Positions 5,502-13,152 of a stretch of 13,153 bases of DNA are shown one piece after another. The stretch lies in the NCBI GenBank assembly GCA_021789735.1, contig JAJYJB010000072.1:1-13153 (forward strand), given 5' to 3'. The translations under genes and the position numbers were made by a program. This DNA is from Nitrospirota bacterium (GTDB lineage: Bacteria > Nitrospirota > Thermodesulfovibrionia > Thermodesulfovibrionales > JdFR-88). How positions within the stretch are numbered: the stretch's first letter is position 1; each line of letters starts with the position of its first letter. The notes under the pieces are model-generated. The model did not search any database. It saw only the letters and a program-made list of their open reading frames with translations, and had not been told where the DNA came from.

Positions 5502-6731
5502 TCAGCACTCTTCCCTCTTCAGATATTCATACAAAATGGCATCGGCCTGCCCCAGTATCTTTTTGAATTCCCCGCCGTGGCTTTTGGCGCCGGAGAAAAG
5601 CTCCTCCCTGAGGCTGCGCATCTGCGTGTCCGAAGCCTTTGAAAAAGTAAGCGCGCTGCCGCGCTGAAGGGCCAGGCGCTCAAGAAGCAGCAGCCTGCCC
5701 GCCTTCTGCGCAAATACGCGAAGCCCTTCAGCCAGCGCTTCTAACTCCTCCTGCCGCACTCCGGGCCGGGCGGGGCTTTTTATCCTTCGCGCAAGCTCCT
5801 TCACGACCTCATGGAGCGTGAAATACTCAAGTCCTCTTATCCCTCTTCTCCACCTCACGGTCCAGCCCTCCCTGAACCACAAAAAATTCCTTGCCCCGAT
5901 ATCGAAAAGCTCCTCTACCGGGGCCAGAAGCCCGTTTGAAAGCGAAGACGGGAAAGGGCCTTTGCCTTCCGGAGTTTTTTGCCGCTTTATTTTTTCCCCT
6001 TGCCTCTTTTCCATCTTTTCTCCGCCAAGGTGCAGCCAGATGTTTTGAAGCGCTCTTGCTCCATTTGGGTCGCATGGGGTGTCCAGATGGATAAGGGTCA
6101 GAAAGACCCGCCCGGCCCCACATGCGCCCTCAAGCGCAAGGGGCTCGTTCAGCATCCTTTGCGGGTCCAGATTGATCCTGTACTCGGACTCAAGCTCCCT
6201 CCAGTCGGTTACGCACCCCACGTTCAGGTCAGAACTGAAGGTTTCCGGCGCGGCCTGCCGGAAACTTGCCACAACCTTGATGGACGGGTCGTGCGGTTTG
6301 AACTGGGAAGGCCACCAGATATGGAAAAACTTTTTTTTGATGCCGCCCCAGAAAGGATGGGCAGATCCCATCTCAACCCATACCTTCCCGCTTAATGAGG
6401 GCACCCTTTCCCCAAGCGGCCTCCTTTTTATATCCAGAAGCCCGATGCCTTCGCTGGTGGCAAGCCCCGCCCCCCCGCATACTCCGATATAAGAGCCGCC
6501 GCCCTTCACGAAACTTTTTATCGCCCGCGCCCCGTCTTCTGAAAGCGCCAAAAGCTTGTTGGAGGCCCAGCCGCCAGGCACGTACAGAAGCCTTCTGCCC
6601 TCAAGCGCCCCATGTTTTATGTCCCCGGAGGTAACTAGGGAGAAGTCCAGAGAGAGTTTCCTGAGCGCCCTGTACGCGATTAGCCCCCACAAGTAGGACT
6701 CGTCCCACAAAAGCGCGGCCTTAGAGGGCAT
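5502..6731 (-). CDS. BPL_N / class I glutamine-amidotransferase-like protein at the end of the cobalamin operon
   Basis: A 409-residue protein. Residues 1-235 resemble the BPL_N domain (the N-terminal domain of some biotin-protein ligases), a flavodoxin-like fold related to class I glutamine amidotransferases. The visible marks are LLYVPGGW at 48-55 and a nucleophile-elbow motif GVCGGAGL with Cys85. A charged linker (about 236-260) leads to a C-terminal region (about 270-409) that looks helical and matches nothing I recognise. No biotin ligase catalytic domain is present. The start overlaps the end of cbiGH by 11 bp, so it is probably translated by coupling in the cobalamin operon. Cobalamin synthesis needs several glutamine-dependent amidations (CbiA, CbiP), so a related or regulatory role is conceivable but unproven. 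Catalytic His and Glu partners of Cys85 cannot be assigned with confidence. Confidence 0.72.
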   Translation of the reverse strand: MPSKAALLWDESYLWGLIAYRALRKLSLDFSLVTSGDIKHGALEGRRLLYVPGGWASNKLLALSEDGARAIKSFVKGGGSYIGVCGGAGLATSEGIGLLDIKRRPLGERVPSLSGKVWVEMGSAHPFWGGIKKKFFHIWWPSQFKPHDPSIKVVASFRQAAPETFSSDLNVGCVTDWRELESEYRINLDPQRMLNEPLALEGACGAGRVFLTLIHLDTPCDPNGARALQNIWLHLGGEKMEKRQGEKIKRQKTPEGKGPFPSSLSNGLLAPVEELFDIGARNFLWFREGWTVRWRRGIRGLEYFTLHEVVKELARRIKSPARPGVRQEELEALAEGLRVFAQKAGRLLLLERLALQRGSALTFSKASDTQMRSLREELFSGAKSHGGEFKKILGQADAILYEYLKREEC

Positions 6732-8502
6732 ATTTTTTTTCGTATCCCCTTGGGGTCAGCATTTGGCCACCCTGCCGGCGGCTCATGGAATTTCCGATAA
6801 TGACCGTGCTTTTCATATTTATCCTTGAAGTGTCTACCCGGGAAAGGGTGGTGACCAGGATGTCCTCCCCGGGCCTTGTGGCGTCCGTCACGATGCCCAC
6901 GGGCGTGCCGCCGTCCCTGTACTTAAGCATTATGTCTATCGCCTTTTCTATCTGCGTCTTCCTGCCGCCGCTTCTGGGGTTATATATCACGGTCACCATG
7001 TCCGCGCCCGCGGCGGCATGAAGCCTTTTTTCTATTGTCTCCCACGGAGTGAGCCTGTCTGACAGGCTTATGACCGCGAAGTCATGCATGAGCGGCGCTC
7101 CGAGCCTGGAAGCGCAGGCGTTCACGGCCGATATGCCCGGTATCACCCGGACCTCAAGAGCCGGGTCCACATTCGCTGCAACCTCCATGGCAAGCCCTGC
7201 CATCCCGTAGATGCCGGGGTCGCCTCCGCTTACCAGGCACACCTTGCGCCCCTTCGCGGCAAGCTCCGCGGCTTCCCTTGCACGCATTACCTCCTCGGTC
7301 ATCGCGGAGGACACGACCTCTTTTCCCTTTATAAGGGGCCCTATGTGGGCAAGGTAGGATTTAAACCCTATGATGACCTGCGCCTGCCTTATCGCATCCA
7401 TGGCCGCCGGCGTAAGATGCTCCAGGCCGCCTGGGCCAAGCCCCACCACATAGAGGATCTTCCCCCTGTCTTCCACCGTTCTTGCAGCGGCGACCGTGAC
7501 GTTTCCGATAGCCCGCTTCCTCATCGCAAGGTTTTTGCCTTCTTTGCCGTCTTTCATTCCCGCGCCAAGGAGCGCCGCAGGCTCGGCAACCGCCTGCGCC
7601 CCCAGGGCCTTCATGGCCGCCTCTGAGCGGGCCACCCCGCGGACCTCATTAAGCTGCCGGCTCGAAAAGCCCCTTATGGGGATTTTCTTGTTTTGCCCGG
7701 ACGCATACTCCAGAAGGCCCGCCTCAGAGGCCTTTTTCTGATAGGTGGCGATCAGCCTTACCGAACCTTGGGCAAGCCCAGCCTCCTTAAGAGCAAGGGC
7801 CACGGCGTTTTCTATCTCTCCGGCCCCCGTTCCGCTGTTGAACCCTATGCCAAGGACAAGGCTTTTGGGGCGCAGGCAAATAAAAAATCCGGAGCGGGCC
7901 TCGCCAAAAAAAAACCTGTCCGTGATCAGGATGTCCGCCTCCTCAGGCCCGTCAACTTTTACATAATCGTCCGGAAGCTCGATGTCCATGTCCGTATAGA
8001 CGGCAAGAGATCCTTTTTCCAGGTGCCTTGCCGAAAGCTGCGGCAAAAGCTCCGGTCTTTCGACGGAAAGGCCGTTTTCCTTGGCAAAGAGGTCAACCGC
8101 TGTAAGACCGTTCAGGTCCGTCGCCGTGGTAATGACCGGGTTGGCCCCAAGGAAGTCCGCCACCTCCCGGGCCAGGCGGTTTGCCCCGCCTTCATGCCCG
8201 GAAAGCAGGCTTATCACGTTTTTCCCTTTTTCATCGATGACCAGGACCGCCGGATCCTTTTTCTTGTCCTCCACAAAAGGCGCGACAGTTCGCACGGCGA
8301 TGCCAGCGGCCCCTATGAAAAGTAGCGCGCGGGCGCGCACCCACAGGGCCCCGAAGCTGTCCTTTCCCCCTTTTTTCAATTCCCTGAAACTGACAGCCTC
8401 GCCGTCCGGGAAAAGCGAGCCCTGGAACCTTCGAGCAAGCGCGTGCCCTGCCGGCCCTGCATAAACCAGAAAAAGAACGCCTTTATCCACAGACTCCGTC
8501 AT
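6721..8502 (-). CDS. cbiGH: CbiG-CbiH fusion: cobalt-precorrin-5A hydrolase / precorrin-3B C17-methyltransferase
   Basis: A 593-residue bifunctional enzyme. Residues about 5-335 are CbiG, which opens the delta-lactone of cobalt-precorrin-5A and releases acetaldehyde; LLSGHEGGAN (99-108) and GIGFNSGTGAGEIENAV (218-234) are its marks. Residues about 349-593 are CbiH/CobJ, the ring-contracting C17-methyltransferase, with the SAM-binding YVVGLGPGG, SGGDPGIYGMAG (425-436) and PGISAVNACASRLGAP. The two steps act close together in the anaerobic pathway. I chose ATG 8502, not an in-frame ATG at 8529: 8502 forms an ATGA overlap with the cbiF stop and has a GGAAGGAA ribosome site a few bases upstream. 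A T9 run on the coding strand (7914-7906) and an A8 run near the end (6740-6733) are possible slippage sites. Confidence 0.95.
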   Translation of the reverse strand: MTESVDKGVLFLVYAGPAGHALARRFQGSLFPDGEAVSFRELKKGGKDSFGALWVRARALLFIGAAGIAVRTVAPFVEDKKKDPAVLVIDEKGKNVISLLSGHEGGANRLAREVADFLGANPVITTATDLNGLTAVDLFAKENGLSVERPELLPQLSARHLEKGSLAVYTDMDIELPDDYVKVDGPEEADILITDRFFFGEARSGFFICLRPKSLVLGIGFNSGTGAGEIENAVALALKEAGLAQGSVRLIATYQKKASEAGLLEYASGQNKKIPIRGFSSRQLNEVRGVARSEAAMKALGAQAVAEPAALLGAGMKDGKEGKNLAMRKRAIGNVTVAAARTVEDRGKILYVVGLGPGGLEHLTPAAMDAIRQAQVIIGFKSYLAHIGPLIKGKEVVSSAMTEEVMRAREAAELAAKGRKVCLVSGGDPGIYGMAGLAMEVAANVDPALEVRVIPGISAVNACASRLGAPLMHDFAVISLSDRLTPWETIEKRLHAAAGADMVTVIYNPRSGGRKTQIEKAIDIMLKYRDGGTPVGIVTDATRPGEDILVTTLSRVDTSRINMKSTVIIGNSMSRRQGGQMLTPRGYEKKYAL

Positions 8503-9311
8503 TTCTTCCTTCCCCTGTATTCGTGGCAAAAATCCTTGTCGTAGAGTTTTGACCTCCTGGCTGGTTTTTCGGGTCTGCCGGAAGACTCGCCGTTCCGCGC
8601 GGAGAGCGCTTCCCCAACGTATATGAGCGCGGTCTTTCTTATCCCCGCCTCCGAGGCCTTTTGGGCGATGTCCGAGAGGCTGCCCCTGATTATCCGTTCT
8701 TCCGGCCAGGAGGCCCTCTCTACAATGACAACCGGGGTCTCAGGCGGATAGCCGCCGCCCCTGAGCTCCCGTGCGGCCTCCTCAATCATTGCGGAGCTTA
8801 AAAAAATGACCATGGAGCTCTGGTGCGCGGCAAGCGAGCAGAGCGCCTCCCTGTCCGGCACAGGCGTCCTTCCCGCCATGCGAGTTACTATCACCGTCTG
8901 GGAGACCTCGGGCACTGTAAGCTCCTGCCCCAGGGCCGCACAGCCTGCCCCAAGGGAAGATACCCCGGGCACAACCAGGCAGGAAATGCCTTCCTTCTCA
9001 AGAAGCGATATCTGCTCCGTGATGGCGCTGTAGTAAGAGATGTCCCCTGAATGCAGCCTCACCGCAAGCCTTCCGGCAAGCGCGGCTTCCCTTAGGATGC
9101 GTGTGGTCTCCTCAAGCGTCATCCCGGCGGAGTCGTGGAGCTCCGCCCTGACGCCCCTCAGGAGGGCGGGGTTTACAAGGCTTCCGGCATATACGATGAC
9201 GTCCGCCCCATCCAGCAGCCTGCGTCCCTTCAGGGTCAGAAGCTCCGGGTCACCCGGCCCCGCGCCTATGAAGTACACAGGGCCGCCTTTCGTTTTCCCT
9301 TCTTTTTTCAT
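8499..9311 (-). CDS. cbiF: CbiF/CobM: cobalt-precorrin-4 C11-methyltransferase
   Basis: A 270-residue SAM-dependent methyltransferase of the corrin/porphyrin family that methylates C11 after ring contraction. The SAM-binding loop FIGAGPGDPELLTLKG lies at 14-29 and VVPGVSSLGAGCAALG at about 113-128. The characteristic CbiF ending SKLYDKDFCHEYR is at 254-266. The central motif is SGDISYYSA rather than the GDPSxYGA form common in the superfamily; CobM-type enzymes also vary here, so activity is still expected. AAAGGAAA directly precedes the ATG. It starts seven bases after the cbiL stop and its TGA overlaps the chosen cbiGH start as ATGA. Confidence 0.96.
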   Translation of the reverse strand: MKKEGKTKGGPVYFIGAGPGDPELLTLKGRRLLDGADVIVYAGSLVNPALLRGVRAELHDSAGMTLEETTRILREAALAGRLAVRLHSGDISYYSAITEQISLLEKEGISCLVVPGVSSLGAGCAALGQELTVPEVSQTVIVTRMAGRTPVPDREALCSLAAHQSSMVIFLSSAMIEEAARELRGGGYPPETPVVIVERASWPEERIIRGSLSDIAQKASEAGIRKTALIYVGEALSARNGESSGRPEKPARRSKLYDKDFCHEYRGRKK

Positions 9312-9318
9312 TTTCCTT

Positions 9319-10062
9319 TCACCGCCCCCGATTTGCTTTTTCTTCCGGAGGCCTTTCCCCGGCCCCCCTGACGATTACCGTGGAGAAATAGTCGAGGTCT
9401 TTTTCTTCCACACCGGCCACCGGTTTTATGGTCTCCCCGTCAAGCCCCGCCCGGCAGACATAGAGGGCGTTATCTATCCGGCCGCTCTCCTCAAGAACCC
9501 TTTTCACCTCTGGAAATACGCTATGCACCTTCATAAGGGCCACGCATTCAAACTTCTCAAGTATGTCCTTGAGCCCACCGGCGCAATAAGTGGCGGGCAC
9601 TATCGCTATCTTTTCCCCCGAGAGGGCAAGGCCCCGTCCGGTGCGGGCCGCAGCCGCGGTTATTGCAGTGATGCCCGGCACGACCTCAACCTCCAGGGCG
9701 GGCTCGATCAGCAGAAGCGCCTCTCTCAACCTGAAAAAGGTGCTGTAGATGGAAGGGTCCCCCAGGGTGACAAACGCCACGCCGCTGCCCGCTTTTGCGG
9801 CATCCAGTATGCTTTGCGCGGCGGGCCGGAGAGCTTCCGGCGAGAGGTCCCTGACCATAGGGAAATGTATCTCCAGTATCCGCTTGCCTTCAAGCCCCAC
9901 CGCCTTGCCGATTATCCCAAGCGCCATGCTTTCCCCGTCCCGCCTGCCCTTGGGCACAGCTATCACGTCACACCTGCCCAGTATGCGCACCGCCTTCAGC
10001 GTAAGAAGCTCCGGGTCCCCCGGCCCAACGCCAACGGCATAGACCTTCCCGCATTTGTTCAT
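9319..10062 (-). CDS. cbiL: CbiL/CobI: precorrin-2 C20-methyltransferase
   Basis: A 247-residue SAM-dependent methyltransferase that adds the C20 methyl group, the first step committing (cobalt-)precorrin-2 to cobalamin. VGVGPGDPELLTLKAVRIL (10-28) is the N-terminal SAM loop. VIAVPKGRRDGESMAL (33-48) is typical of CbiL. TLGDPSIYSTF (99-109) is the family's central motif, followed by VVPGITAITAAAARTG. The length is normal and no key residue is missing. The ATG overlaps the cbiET TGA as ATGA, so translation is probably coupled. In this pathway context the cobalt-precorrin-2 form is the likely substrate. Confidence 0.96.
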   Translation of the reverse strand: MNKCGKVYAVGVGPGDPELLTLKAVRILGRCDVIAVPKGRRDGESMALGIIGKAVGLEGKRILEIHFPMVRDLSPEALRPAAQSILDAAKAGSGVAFVTLGDPSIYSTFFRLREALLLIEPALEVEVVPGITAITAAAARTGRGLALSGEKIAIVPATYCAGGLKDILEKFECVALMKVHSVFPEVKRVLEESGRIDNALYVCRAGLDGETIKPVAGVEEKDLDYFSTVIVRGAGERPPEEKANRGR

Positions 10063-11339
10063 TTGATCCCCCTTATAATGAATACCGGGTTCAGGGCCTT
10101 CATATAGTGCTTCCCCGTTCCGTCCTGTTCCACGGAGGCCATCCTGGAGACCGCCAAGTTTGACGCCTCTATCCGCGCAAAAAAACCTTCTTTCCCAAGC
10201 AAGGAGAGCGCCTCGCTTATGTTTTCAAGCGTTATGGCGGACACGACCACTATGCCCCCTTCCCTGATGGCCCCCGAAACGGATTTTATTATGTCCGCAA
10301 GCCTTCCCCCCGAGCCGCCGATAAAGACCCGGTCCGGCGCCGGAAGCCCCAAAAAAGCGAAGGGCGCCTCGCCCCGGACCACATTTACCCGCCCGGCCGC
10401 AAACCTCTCAGAATTTCTTGAAACCTGGGCGGCCCTTTCAGGGTCCCTTTCAACCGCATATACCTTGAGGCCGGGGCTCAGCCTTTTTGCCTCCACCGCC
10501 ACTGAGCCGGAACCCGAGCCTATGTCCCACAGGACGCCTTCCGCCGGGAGCCTTAGCTTGTGAAGGATCACCGCCCTCGCCTCATCCTTGGTTATAAGGC
10601 CTCTTGAGTGCTCGAAGGCGGCCTCCTCAAGTCCAAAAAATACGGCATCCCGGTCCGTTTCGTCTTTTTCTTTTTTTTCAACGCCTTTCGTTTCTACGAT
10701 CATGATATTCGGCTCCCCGAAGCTGGCATCTTTCATCTGCCAAGGTGTTGTGGCGGTGAGCTTTTCATCGGGCATGCCAAGGCGCTCAAGCACAAGCACT
10801 CTTGAGTCTTCCGGGAGATGGCGGGCTATCTCGCAAGGCCCGTTTCCGCCGCCGGTAAGTATCGCTATTTTAGTATGAAGCCTTGCAAGAAGCTGAAGGT
10901 CCTTGAGCCCCCAGCGCCTTTTCTTTGGGCCATGCAGGCTCATGAAAAAGGCGTCTTCCCAGCTTATCCCCGCCCTGGCGAAGGCCAGCTGGACCGAGGA
11001 AATGGCCGGATATATTTTTACGTTTGCTTCTTCAGGCGGGAACTCGGAGAGGAGCACCCCCCCGATGCCAAAAAAAAGGGGATCTCCGGAGGCAAGGACG
11101 CTTGCCTTCCCATTAAAACCGCGCAGGAACGTGATGGTGTCTTCCACTTTTGGGATGACCTTTATCCTGTGACTAAAAGGGCCGGCGGGCGCCGCGGGCA
11201 GTAAAAGGGCCTCGTCCTCCGCGAAGGCCTGCTGAAGCCTGGGGCTTGCAAGTATCACATCAGATCCGGCCAGGCGTTCCCCTGCCTCCCTGCTTAGCGG
11301 GAACCCGCGCTGTATGCCTATCACAAATATCGTTTTCAT
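10059..11339 (-). CDS. cbiET: CbiE-CbiT fusion (CobL-like): precorrin-6B C5,15-methyltransferase / C12-decarboxylase
   Basis: A 426-residue bifunctional protein. Residues 1-215 are CbiE: the central motif ASGDPLFFGIGG (83-94) and PAISSVQLAFARAGI (111-125) are clear. The first SAM loop reads VIGIQRGF where most relatives have GxGPG, an unusual change. Residues about 232-426 are CbiT: FGLEEAAFEHSRGLITKDEAR leads into the class I methyltransferase motif WDIGSGSGSVAVEA (271-284), and FIGGSGG (339-345) follows. CbiT removes the C12 acetate carboxyl and methylates C15, while CbiE methylates C5. A Lys/Glu-rich linker (219-230) contains a coding-strand A8 run (10678-10671). ATGA overlaps join it to cbiD upstream and cbiL downstream. 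Confidence 0.95.
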   Translation of the reverse strand: MKTIFVIGIQRGFPLSREAGERLAGSDVILASPRLQQAFAEDEALLLPAAPAGPFSHRIKVIPKVEDTITFLRGFNGKASVLASGDPLFFGIGGVLLSEFPPEEANVKIYPAISSVQLAFARAGISWEDAFFMSLHGPKKRRWGLKDLQLLARLHTKIAILTGGGNGPCEIARHLPEDSRVLVLERLGMPDEKLTATTPWQMKDASFGEPNIMIVETKGVEKKEKDETDRDAVFFGLEEAAFEHSRGLITKDEARAVILHKLRLPAEGVLWDIGSGSGSVAVEAKRLSPGLKVYAVERDPERAAQVSRNSERFAAGRVNVVRGEAPFAFLGLPAPDRVFIGGSGGRLADIIKSVSGAIREGGIVVVSAITLENISEALSLLGKEGFFARIEASNLAVSRMASVEQDGTGKHYMKALNPVFIIRGIK

Positions 11340-12406
11340 CCGGGATAAAAACCGTTTACGCTTATCTTTCCCTCATATGATACAAGAAAGGCGGTCACGG
11401 GAAGCCCGGATACCTGATGACCGTAAGCCGCGGCCTTCGCGCATACCTTTTTTGCCGCTTCTTCCGGCTCAGCAAGGGATAAAAACATCTCGCGCGCCGT
11501 ATTATATGGCCGCTTTGGAAGCGGCATGCCGCATGCTCCCCTCAGGAAATCCGCCGCCCGGCCCATGTCGATGGCGCCTGAGCGCACATGGGTGTCCGGC
11601 GTGCCCATGGCTATCTTTATGAGCTTTGCCCATTGGGCGCAGATGTGTATCCGGCTGAACCTCTTCCTTGCCGCCTCCTTCATGCTGTATTCCGCATAGT
11701 CCCCCATCATCACGTAGGAAGGCGGCGGAAGATTGAACCTGCGCATGTGCGCGCGCTCCGACGTCCTTCCGGCAGACAGCACGGCCGTCTCAAGCCCCAT
11801 GGCGCGAGCAACCTTCATTGAGGAGCTGATCGTGGCCTTCCAGGCCGCGCCGGAGAGGGGCTTCACGATGCCCGTCGTGCCCAGGATGGAAATGCCCCCC
11901 ACTATGCCAAGCCGTCCGTTGAGGGTCTTGCTGGCAAGCTCCTCCCCGCGAGCAACCGATATGGTCACCTCGACGGGACGGGGGTCTGACCCCATCGCCT
12001 CCCGCACGGCCTGGGTTATCATCCGCCTTGGCACCGGGTTTATAGCGGGCTCCCCGATGGCGACCGGAAGCCCCGGCCGTGTGACCACGCCCACCCCCTT
12101 GCCGCCCTTTATTGCCACGGAGGACGGCTCTCCCGCGCCCGGAAAGGCCGCGCTTGCCGATATCTCCGCGCCGTTTGTGACGTCCGGGTCGTCCCCGGCG
12201 TCCTTTATTACCGAGGCGGTGGCCAAGGCTTTTGAAAGACCGCACTTTGAAATCACAAAGGATACCCTTTGCCCTCCGGGAAGAAGGAGCTCCACCAGGC
12301 CGCCAGGCTTCAAGCCTGAGCCCAGGAGTTTTAGCACCGCCGCTTTGGCCGCCGCCGCGGCGCACGCCCCCGTAGTGTACCCCGACCGCATGCGCCCAGT
12401 CCTCAT
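11336..12406 (-). CDS. cbiD: CbiD: cobalt-precorrin-5B C1-methyltransferase
   Basis: A 356-residue enzyme specific to the anaerobic cobalamin route, methylating C1 of cobalt-precorrin-5B. The start MRSGYTTGACAAAAAKAA (6-23) is a hallmark of the family. KDAGDDPDVTNGAEI (68-82), TRPGLPVAIGEPAINPVPR (around 108-126) and ILGTTGIVKPLS are also characteristic. The length is standard. Its presence, with no aerobic-type CobG or CobN visible, supports early cobalt insertion. The ATG overlaps the cbiO TGA as ATGA and its TGA overlaps the cbiET start in the same way. There is little ribosome-site signal of its own, so it probably depends on coupling from cbiO. Confidence 0.97.
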   Translation of the reverse strand: MRTGRMRSGYTTGACAAAAAKAAVLKLLGSGLKPGGLVELLLPGGQRVSFVISKCGLSKALATASVIKDAGDDPDVTNGAEISASAAFPGAGEPSSVAIKGGKGVGVVTRPGLPVAIGEPAINPVPRRMITQAVREAMGSDPRPVEVTISVARGEELASKTLNGRLGIVGGISILGTTGIVKPLSGAAWKATISSSMKVARAMGLETAVLSAGRTSERAHMRRFNLPPPSYVMMGDYAEYSMKEAARKRFSRIHICAQWAKLIKIAMGTPDTHVRSGAIDMGRAADFLRGACGMPLPKRPYNTAREMFLSLAEPEEAAKKVCAKAAAYGHQVSGLPVTAFLVSYEGKISVNGFYPG

Positions 12407-13152
12407 TTCACGGGCTCCGGCTTTCCGCTTTTTAAAGATGATGGCCGGTTTTCCGGGGTAGCCGGTTTTCTCTCCGTGCGCTCCGAAAGTGAAAAGAGCC
12501 TTCTGGCCTGGCCTATGGTGAGGGGAAGCGACGGCAGCCGGCAGTTGCCGTCCCGCTCCATGATCTCAGCCAGATGGGTAACTCTGGGCAGCCTGAGATT
12601 ACAGGCCCGCAGCAGGTCCTTCCTGGCAAACACCTGGCCGGCCGGGCCCGATATCATTATCCGCCCCCTGTCCATCACATAGACCCTGTCAGCAAGCAGG
12701 GGGACGACATCGACGTCGTGGGTGGCAAAGATCAGGGTAATGCCAAGTTGCCCGTTGATGCCGTTTAGCAGCTTTACTATTCTGGCCGCCCCAAGCGGGT
12801 CCAGTGAGGCAGTAGGCTCATCGAGCACAAGCACCTCCGGCCGCATGGCAAGCACACTGGCCAGGGCAACCCGCTTTTTCTCCCCTCCGCTCAGGTTTAC
12901 CGGGCTTTTGTTCTCGTAGCCGGAAAGCCCCACAACCTCCAGCGCCCAGGAAACAGCCTGTTCAATTCCACCGCTATTCAGTCCAAGGTTGGTGGGCCCG
13001 TATGCCACCTCCTGGCGCACCGTGCCTGAAAAAAGCTGGTCGTCAGGGTCCTGAAAGACCATGCCGATCGTGCGCCTCACCTCTCTCAGGTGCTTTTTAT
13101 TTTTCTCCACCGGTACGCCCTTGACCGATACTTTCCCCCTGGCAGGCTCCAG
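12403..13152 (-). CDS. cbiO: CbiO: energy-coupling cobalt/nickel ABC transporter ATPase (5' end outside window)
   Basis: The C-terminal 249 residues of an ABC ATPase. The frame is open to the right edge (LEPARGKVSVKGVPVEKNKKHLREV), so the start and the Walker A loop lie beyond the window. A GTG at 13110 is internal, not the start. Visible motifs in order are the Q-loop region MVFQDPDDQLF, the signature LSGGEKKRVALASVLAMRP, Walker B VLVLDEPTASLDP and the H-loop FATHDVDVVP. The FQDPDDQLF form is typical of CbiO/EcfA ATPases that drive metal or vitamin uptake. Placement directly before cbiD, with an ATGA overlap, points to cobalt supply for corrin synthesis. CbiM, CbiN and CbiQ partners would be expected just to the right. 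Confidence 0.9.
   Translation of the reverse strand: MEPARGKVSVKGVPVEKNKKHLREVRRTIGMVFQDPDDQLFSGTVRQEVAYGPTNLGLNSGGIEQAVSWALEVVGLSGYENKSPVNLSGGEKKRVALASVLAMRPEVLVLDEPTASLDPLGAARIVKLLNGINGQLGITLIFATHDVDVVPLLADRVYVMDRGRIMISGPAGQVFARKDLLRACNLRLPRVTHLAEIMERDGNCRLPSLPLTIGQARRLFSLSERTERKPATPENRPSSLKSGKPEPVK

Noticed and set aside
8503..8529. An upstream in-frame ATG giving cbiGH nine more residues
   Set aside because: The downstream ATG at 8502 has a close GGAAGGAA ribosome site and an ATGA overlap matching the other junctions in the operon.
9040..10107. A 355-codon plus-strand frame across cbiF and cbiL
   Set aside because: It is antisense to two unmistakable methyltransferase genes and is a GC-rich shadow frame without motifs.
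11733..12461. A 242-codon plus-strand frame opposite cbiD
   Set aside because: cbiD family motifs on the other strand are unambiguous; this frame is rich in Pro/Ser/Ala in the manner of antisense frames.
13108..13110. A GTG that could start a short version of cbiO
   Set aside because: The frame continues upstream to the window edge with residues that fit the CbiO alignment, and a start here would remove Walker A.
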